Origin: an uncultured Hungatella sp.
Lineage (GTDB): Bacteria; Bacillota; Clostridia; Lachnospirales; Lachnospiraceae
Length of the DNA: 11,038 bases
Assembly: GCA_959018155.1 (NCBI GenBank)
Contig: CAUEKH010000051.1
Span: forward strand, 1 to 11,038
Reading direction: 5' to 3'
Part shown: positions 6,441 through 11,038 of the stretch, in pieces
Position numbering within the stretch: position 1 is the first letter of the stretch
Layout: each line of letters opens with the position of its first letter
Translations under genes and position numbers: made by a program
The notes under the pieces: generated by a model
What the model was told of the DNA's origin: nothing
What the model saw: only the letters and a program-made list of their open reading frames with translations
Databases searched by the model: none

Positions 6441-9400
6441 TTATTCTACACTCTTAAGCGATTCTACCATGTCTATTTTCTTCAATTTGCTGTACATGAC
6501 GAGATTTACGAACGCGGAGAAAGCATACGTCATGGCTACGCTGTAAACGTAACTCATCAGTCGAATCTGTCTTCCGAACATCAGCATATCCACCTCAACC
6601 GTCGTCATCACGTACCGGTGAAGGAAATACCCCATCACCATCCCGGCCAGACTTCCCATCACAGTCAGCAGGATATTTTCGCGGTAAACGTAGGCAGCCA
6701 GCTCTGAATCAAAGAACCCCAGAACCTTAATCGTCGCCAGCTCCCGTCTCCGCTCATTGATATTGATGTTGTTTAAATTGTAGAGAACGACAAATGCCAG
6801 CAGTCCGGCGGAGAGAATCAGAACCCAGATAACCACGTTTAAACTGTCCAGCATATCACTGATCTGGCCCCTCATTGTACCGATGAACGTCACAGATGTG
6901 ACCTGCTTATAACTTAAGAGCTCTGTTCCGAGACGATCTTCCAGATTTTTGGTAATTTGTGCCGTTTCCTCTTCTTCCGCCTCCCCGGCACTCTGTACCA
7001 TTACCTCCTCTTTCTCCTCCCGTTTCCCCCTGTCCGCAGCCCCCATCTTCTCCGCCAGCCCAAGAAACATCGTATTATACTCCGGCTTCTTCCCATACAC
7101 CTTCTCATAGAGCGCCGGCGACATATACACGTAATGGTGAAGGTAATTTTCCGCAATCCCGCCGACCGTAACCGGGTAAAGTACGCCCTCATCTTCCTTC
7201 AAATTCACGGTATCTCCGACCTTCACATTCAGAAGCGACGCAATTTTCTCCGTAATTAAAACATGGTCCTCGTCGAGCGTATATTTCTCGCCGCTCTTCC
7301 GGTTCCGGAGATGGACGAACCGGTCCACCATATCGAGATTCTCCGGCACAAACAAGTACGCTTCCTTCGTCACATCGCCAGCCGACACATCCAGTATGGT
7401 CTGTTCCACTTTCAGCCATGCGTCCACCTCCCCGTGGGAGACGAAGTCTGTCAGCTTCTCCTGGTCCTCTTCGCCCGCATCCTCGTCAAGCTGCAGCAGC
7501 ACATCGTACGTCCAGATATCATTGTACTGTTTATCCCCCAGCGTGGAAATGGAATCGTGCAGCCCAAAGCCAACCAGCAGAAGAGCCATACAGCCGCCGG
7601 TTCCGAAAATAGTCATCAGACACCGTTTTTTATACCGGAACAGATTGCGGATCGTGGCCTTCTGAATAAAACCAAGCCGCCGCCACAGCGGGGTCACATA
7701 CTCCAAAAGCACCCGTTTTCCGCGTCCCGGAGGCACCGGACGCATCAGCGCCGCAGGCACGGACATCAGTTCTCTGCCGCATGAAAACATCGTTGCCAGG
7801 ACCGTGCACAGAAGTGCCAGCCCGGAAGCCAGAAATGCGTAGTAAAGATTAAACGGCATCACCATCACCGGAAGATTCTCATACAAAATAAAATACGCCG
7901 TCATGATCACATGGGGCAGAATCTTTTCCCCGGCCACAACTCCGAGCACACTTCCGCTGAGAGTCGCAAAAAATGCGTAGAAAATATATTTGGAGGCAAT
8001 ACTCCATTTTCCGAACCCCAATGCCTTTAAGGTTCCTATCTGAAGGCGCTGTTCTTCCACCATCCTCGTCATCGTCGTAAGACTTACCAGAGCCGCAACT
8101 AAAAAGAATATAAATGGAAAAACCTTACCGATGGCGCCAATCCGCTCTGCGTCGCTTCCGAATTCCACATAAGTCTGGATTGCGTTTCTGTCCAGAACAT
8201 ACCACTCCGGCTCTTTGATGTCGTCGATATCCTTCTGAGCGTCATCAATCTTTTTGTGGGCGTCCGCAATCTTTTCCTCCGCCTCCTTCTTCGAATCCGC
8301 ATACTTTTCTTTGGCATCAGCCAGATCGGCCTCGCCCTCTTTCAGCTTCTTTTCCGCCTCCTCAATATCGGCCTCCCCTTTATCAATATCAGCCTGGGCT
8401 TTCGGAATCTTTGCCTCGCCGTCGGCGATATCCTGATGGGCGTCCGCAATTTTCTGTTCTCCATCGACTATTTCCTGGTGGGCATCCATGATTTTCTGCT
8501 CGCCGTCTGTAATGTCCTGATGGGCCTCGGCCACCTTCTGCTCCCCGTCAATAATCTTCTGTTTCGCGTCTGCCAGCTGCTGTTCTCCGTCATCCAGCTT
8601 TTTCTGGGCATCCGCAATCTTATTTTCGCCCTTATCCAGCTTCTTTTTCGCCTTTGACAGTTCCTTCCTCGCCCGGGTCAGCTCCTTCTTCCCCTCCTTA
8701 ACCGCCTCATCGCCTTCTTTCAGCTGCATATAGGAAGCCTGAATGGTCCGCACGCCCTCCACAAGGGCCGCCCCCTCGCCTCCCGGAACCATTTCCAGAT
8801 AGGGGGCAAATGCCTCAATATCAAACGTTTCAATCTGAATCCGGCTGATTTCAGAAGACGTAATCCCGAGGGGAACCCCGGCTGACAGCAGGCCGCTCAG
8901 CGCTTTTTTCAGGCCCTTTTCCACCTCCGGGGCATTCTTCCGGTACTCACGCCAGCCATCCTTTAAGTTCTCTTCCTGCTCCTTCAGTTCCTCTTTTCCG
9001 TCCTCATACTCCTCTACGCCATACTCATATTCCCGCCAGCCGTCGTCCAAATCCATACGGGCAGAAGCCGTCTCCTCATCGAATTTCTTCCTGGCGTCCT
9101 CTAATTCCTGTTCTTTATCGGCGACCTCCTTCTTCGCATCCTCCAGTTCCTGTTCCTTCTCCGCCAGCGTCACCTTCGCGTCCTCTAACTCCTGTTCCTT
9201 CTCCGCCAGCGTCACCTTTGCATCCTCTAACTCCTGCTCCTTCTCCGCCAGCTTCCGCTTTCCGTCCGCCAAATCTGTTTTCGCCTGCTCCAGATCCTTC
9301 CGGCCTTTGTCCAGATCGGCGCGGCCCTTCTCAATGTCCGCTTTCCCCTCTTCTATCTTCTTCTCCGCATCAGCAATCTGCCGCGCCGCGTCAGAAAGCT

Positions 9401-10241
9401 TCTCGTCGGCCTCCGCCTCTTTATCCGCCAGTTCAGCCCTGGCGTCGTCAAGCTTTTCGTTGGCCTCGTCCACCACATTTCGGTAACGGATCTCACACCT
9501 CACATCAGAAAGTTCATCCTCGATTTTCTGAGTGACAGAGTCAATCCGATCCTCATACTCATCGGAGTATGAAAGCATCTCATCGCTTCCCTCCACAGCG
9601 GCATAGATGTCCGTAAATACCTCCAGGCTGAAATTATCAGGCGTCACCGCCATAAATGTATCGAGACTGCCATTTCCAATGGTCGTCGTCCCTCTCTCCA
9701 GCGACAGGTAGCGGGACGACATGACAATCCCCACAATCGTAAATGTATCCGTCTTTAAGGTGTCGAAAAGCGGATCATCCGTGCCGGAAAAGACTTTTAC
9801 CGTATCCCCCAGTCCGAAATTCTCCCGGTACCCCTTTCCGCGATCCATCAGGCACTCTCCGGGTCCATTGGGCATCCGCCCCTGAAGCAGCGTAAACTGG
9901 TTCAGTTCATCCGTTATGGAAAAAATCCGCATCGTCTGTTCCCGGTCCGTCCCCGCACAGAGCACATCCGTGGTGTAGGCCCCCTCCGCACAGGCGATCT
10001 CCGGCAGATTGCGCACCGCCTCCACGTCCTCCTCCGTCAGCCCCAGGGTACCGGCAATACGAATGTCCATCAGCTTCGTTTCATCATAGTAAATATCAGC
10101 CGAAAGTTCCATATCCGGTCTGGTGGCCCGGATCCCCGAGAAAAATGCAACTCCGAGCGCAACAATAAAAAGAATCGATAAAAACCGGTTCATACTCCGC
10201 CAAATCTCCACTGCGAAATCCTTGCGCTTTACATTTTTCAT
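6441..10241 (-). CDS. FtsX/MacB-type ABC permease with long coiled-coil insertion
   Basis: 1266 residues, the membrane partner of the ATPase gene 36 bp upstream. TM1 is at about 18-37. A folded extracellular region (about 40-255) is followed by a coiled-coil arm (257-437), a less charged linker (438-503) and a second coiled-coil arm (504-675). The first FtsX core has TMs near 705-725, 752-775 and 798-820 with the coupling stretch EEQRLQIGTLKALGFGKWS. A second half has a TM near 878-896, a second extracellular domain (about 900-1130), and a closing FtsX core with TMs near 1132-1153, 1186-1206 and 1228-1250, including NERRRELATIKVLGF. The duplicated core is typical of large Firmicute FtsX permeases. 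A Glu/Lys-rich low-complexity segment lies at about 1066-1096. The Shine-Dalgarno GGTGAG (10247-10252) is modest, fitting translation linked to the upstream ATPase gene. Such permeases may export a substrate or transmit ATP-driven motion to envelope proteins; which applies here is unknown. Confidence 0.9.
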   Translation of the reverse strand: MKNVKRKDFAVEIWRSMNRFLSILFIVALGVAFFSGIRATRPDMELSADIYYDETKLMDIRIAGTLGLTEEDVEAVRNLPEIACAEGAYTTDVLCAGTDREQTMRIFSITDELNQFTLLQGRMPNGPGECLMDRGKGYRENFGLGDTVKVFSGTDDPLFDTLKTDTFTIVGIVMSSRYLSLERGTTTIGNGSLDTFMAVTPDNFSLEVFTDIYAAVEGSDEMLSYSDEYEDRIDSVTQKIEDELSDVRCEIRYRNVVDEANEKLDDARAELADKEAEADEKLSDAARQIADAEKKIEEGKADIEKGRADLDKGRKDLEQAKTDLADGKRKLAEKEQELEDAKVTLAEKEQELEDAKVTLAEKEQELEDAKKEVADKEQELEDARKKFDEETASARMDLDDGWREYEYGVEEYEDGKEELKEQEENLKDGWREYRKNAPEVEKGLKKALSGLLSAGVPLGITSSEISRIQIETFDIEAFAPYLEMVPGGEGAALVEGVRTIQASYMQLKEGDEAVKEGKKELTRARKELSKAKKKLDKGENKIADAQKKLDDGEQQLADAKQKIIDGEQKVAEAHQDITDGEQKIMDAHQEIVDGEQKIADAHQDIADGEAKIPKAQADIDKGEADIEEAEKKLKEGEADLADAKEKYADSKKEAEEKIADAHKKIDDAQKDIDDIKEPEWYVLDRNAIQTYVEFGSDAERIGAIGKVFPFIFFLVAALVSLTTMTRMVEEQRLQIGTLKALGFGKWSIASKYIFYAFFATLSGSVLGVVAGEKILPHVIMTAYFILYENLPVMVMPFNLYYAFLASGLALLCTVLATMFSCGRELMSVPAALMRPVPPGRGKRVLLEYVTPLWRRLGFIQKATIRNLFRYKKRCLMTIFGTGGCMALLLVGFGLHDSISTLGDKQYNDIWTYDVLLQLDEDAGEEDQEKLTDFVSHGEVDAWLKVEQTILDVSAGDVTKEAYLFVPENLDMVDRFVHLRNRKSGEKYTLDEDHVLITEKIASLLNVKVGDTVNLKEDEGVLYPVTVGGIAENYLHHYVYMSPALYEKVYGKKPEYNTMFLGLAEKMGAADRGKREEKEEVMVQSAGEAEEEETAQITKNLEDRLGTELLSYKQVTSVTFIGTMRGQISDMLDSLNVVIWVLILSAGLLAFVVLYNLNNININERRRELATIKVLGFFDSELAAYVYRENILLTVMGSLAGMVMGYFLHRYVMTTVEVDMLMFGRQIRLMSYVYSVAMTYAFSAFVNLVMYSKLKKIDMVESLKSVE
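8307..8642 (-). repeat. Eight-unit, 42-bp tandem repeat in second coiled-coil arm
   Basis: It encodes eight consecutive 14-residue units (permease residues 534-645), with a core like DGEQKIADAHQDI and, toward the end, KGEADIEEAEKKL. The DNA units are degenerate but keep phase exactly, so the reading frame and heptad register (two heptads per unit) are preserved. The middle units are the most alike. Confidence 0.8.
9087..9254 (-). repeat. Four-unit, 42-bp tandem repeat in first coiled-coil arm
   Basis: It encodes four 14-residue units (permease residues 330-385) with the sequence LAEKEQELEDAKV nearly unchanged in the first three and VADKEQELEDARK in the fourth. Neighbouring DNA units are nearly identical over long stretches, much more so than in the other arm, which points to recent duplication. 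Confidence 0.85.
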
Positions 10242-10277
10242 TTCAACTCACCATCTGCGTCTTCCTGCCGCCGCACC

Positions 10278-10979
10278 CTACCACTCAATCTGCTCTACCG
10301 GCATCGGCTTCTCATTCATGGTTATCTTTGCCGTCCTGCCATTTTTAATCTGAATCACCCGATCCGCCATGGGGGCCAGCGCCAGATTGTGGGTAATCAC
10401 AATAACCGTCATTTTCCGCTCCCGGCACGTATCCTGAAGCAGTTTTAAAATAGCTTTTCCCGTCTGGTAATCGAGGGCGCCCGTCGGCTCATCACAGAGA
10501 AGCAGCTTCGGATTTTTCGCCAGCGCCCTGGCGATGGACACCCTCTGCTGTTCCCCGCCCGACAGCTGGGCCGGGAAATTTCCGAGACGCTCCCCAAGCC
10601 CCACATCCTGCAGCACCTGCTCCGCATCGAGAGGATTTTTACAAATCTGAAGGGCCAGTTCCACATTTTCCAGCGCCGTCAAGTTCTGAAGCAGATTGTA
10701 AAACTGAAAAACGAATCCGATATCATTTCTGCGGTAGGCCGTCAGCTTCCGTCCTCTGTACGTGGCCACATTTGTACCGTCCACCCACACCTCTCCTGAC
10801 GTGGCCGTATCCATACCGCCCAGGATATTGAGCACCGTGGTCTTTCCCGCGCCGCTGGGGCCCACAATCACGACAAATTCCCCTTTTTCAATGGTAAAAT
10901 CAATCCCATCGACCGCATGGATGGTGATTTCCCCCATATGATACGTTTTCCTGACATTCTTCAGTTCTACAAAGGCCAT
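10278..10979 (-). CDS. ABC transporter ATP-binding protein, MacB/LolD type
   Basis: A 233-residue ATPase that powers the neighbouring FtsX-type permease from the cytoplasmic face. All hallmarks are intact: Walker [10 protein letters not shown] (40-48), Q-loop Gln92 in FVFQFYNLL, signature LSGGEQQ (139-145), Walker B LLLCDEP (159-165), D-loop ALD (168-170) and the switch His197 in VITHN. The VFQFYNLL and [14 protein letters not shown] wording is typical of the lipoprotein-export/MacB family (COG1136). I chose ATG 10979, 5 nt after GGGAGGGG (10985-10992). An in-frame ATG at 10994 would add five residues but overlaps that site and has none of its own. The gene ends 36 bp before the permease start on the same strand, so the pair forms an operon. 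No nearby regulator such as a two-component system is visible. Confidence 0.95.
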   Translation of the reverse strand: MAFVELKNVRKTYHMGEITIHAVDGIDFTIEKGEFVVIVGPSGAGKTTVLNILGGMDTATSGEVWVDGTNVATYRGRKLTAYRRNDIGFVFQFYNLLQNLTALENVELALQICKNPLDAEQVLQDVGLGERLGNFPAQLSGGEQQRVSIARALAKNPKLLLCDEPTGALDYQTGKAILKLLQDTCRERKMTVIVITHNLALAPMADRVIQIKNGRTAKITMNEKPMPVEQIEW

Positions 10980-11003
10980 AAGATCCCCTCCCATTCTTAT
11001 ATC

Positions 11004-11032
11004 ATTGTACCACCCTGGAAATGGTTCTACAA
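11004..11032 (-). promoter_or_regulatory. Promoter of the ABC exporter operon
   Basis: On the minus strand TTGTAG (11032-11027), 17 nt, then TACAAT (11009-11004), predicting a start near 10997 and a leader of about 18 nt ending in the GGGAGGGG ribosome site. The window ends six bases further on, so upstream control elements cannot be seen. Confidence 0.6.
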
Positions 11033-11038
11033 ATATAA

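Noticed and set aside
8307..9254. Possible CRISPR-like or noncoding repeat array
   Set aside because: The 42-bp periodicity is contiguous without spacers, in frame, and encodes heptad coiled coil, so it is protein-coding repetition.

Overview
The window looks like a chromosomal segment of a gut Firmicute, most likely a member of the Lachnospiraceae (inference). The pointers are purine-rich Shine-Dalgarno sites at 5-9 nt spacing, a lipoprotein-type sugar-binding protein with a Thr/Ala-rich linker, roughly balanced GC content, and a coiled-coil FtsX-type exporter of a kind common in that family. I see no rRNA, tRNA, CRISPR array, insertion sequence or phage gene.

Left third (1-4930): a carbohydrate-utilisation locus. 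A sugar ABC transporter binding lipoprotein runs off the left edge (minus strand). It is divergent from a small cupin-fold protein (plus strand). The cupin converges on, and overlaps by 35 bp, a 1036-residue cytoplasmic glycoside hydrolase resembling family GH106 (minus strand). Two exact 16-bp direct repeats lie between the binding-protein and cupin genes, and a third copy (15/16) lies upstream of the hydrolase. In both minus-strand promoters the repeat ends 11 nt before the -35 box. This ties transporter and hydrolase into one regulon, probably under an activator encoded outside the window. The inferred scheme is oligosaccharide capture outside the cell, import, and intracellular cleavage, with the cupin acting on or sensing a product.

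Middle (4934-6430): a Rho-independent terminator separates the hydrolase from a small two-gene unit on the minus strand. That unit holds a sugar-1-phosphate nucleotidyltransferase-like protein and a 117-residue protein of unknown function with an RPGMYI motif.

Right half (6441-11038): a two-gene ABC transporter operon (minus strand). It has a promoter at the right edge, a MacB/LolD-type ATPase, and a 1266-residue FtsX/MacB-type permease. A very long, repetitive coiled-coil insertion (two arms of about 181 and 172 residues) sits in the permease's first extracellular region. Both arms contain 42-bp tandem repeats encoding 14-residue units. The likely role is an envelope-facing mechanotransmission or export device; its substrate cannot be read from the sequence.

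The main points worth a second look are the three-site regulon, the convergent cupin/hydrolase overlap with a hairpin embedded in hydrolase coding sequence, and the two-arm coiled coil of the permease.
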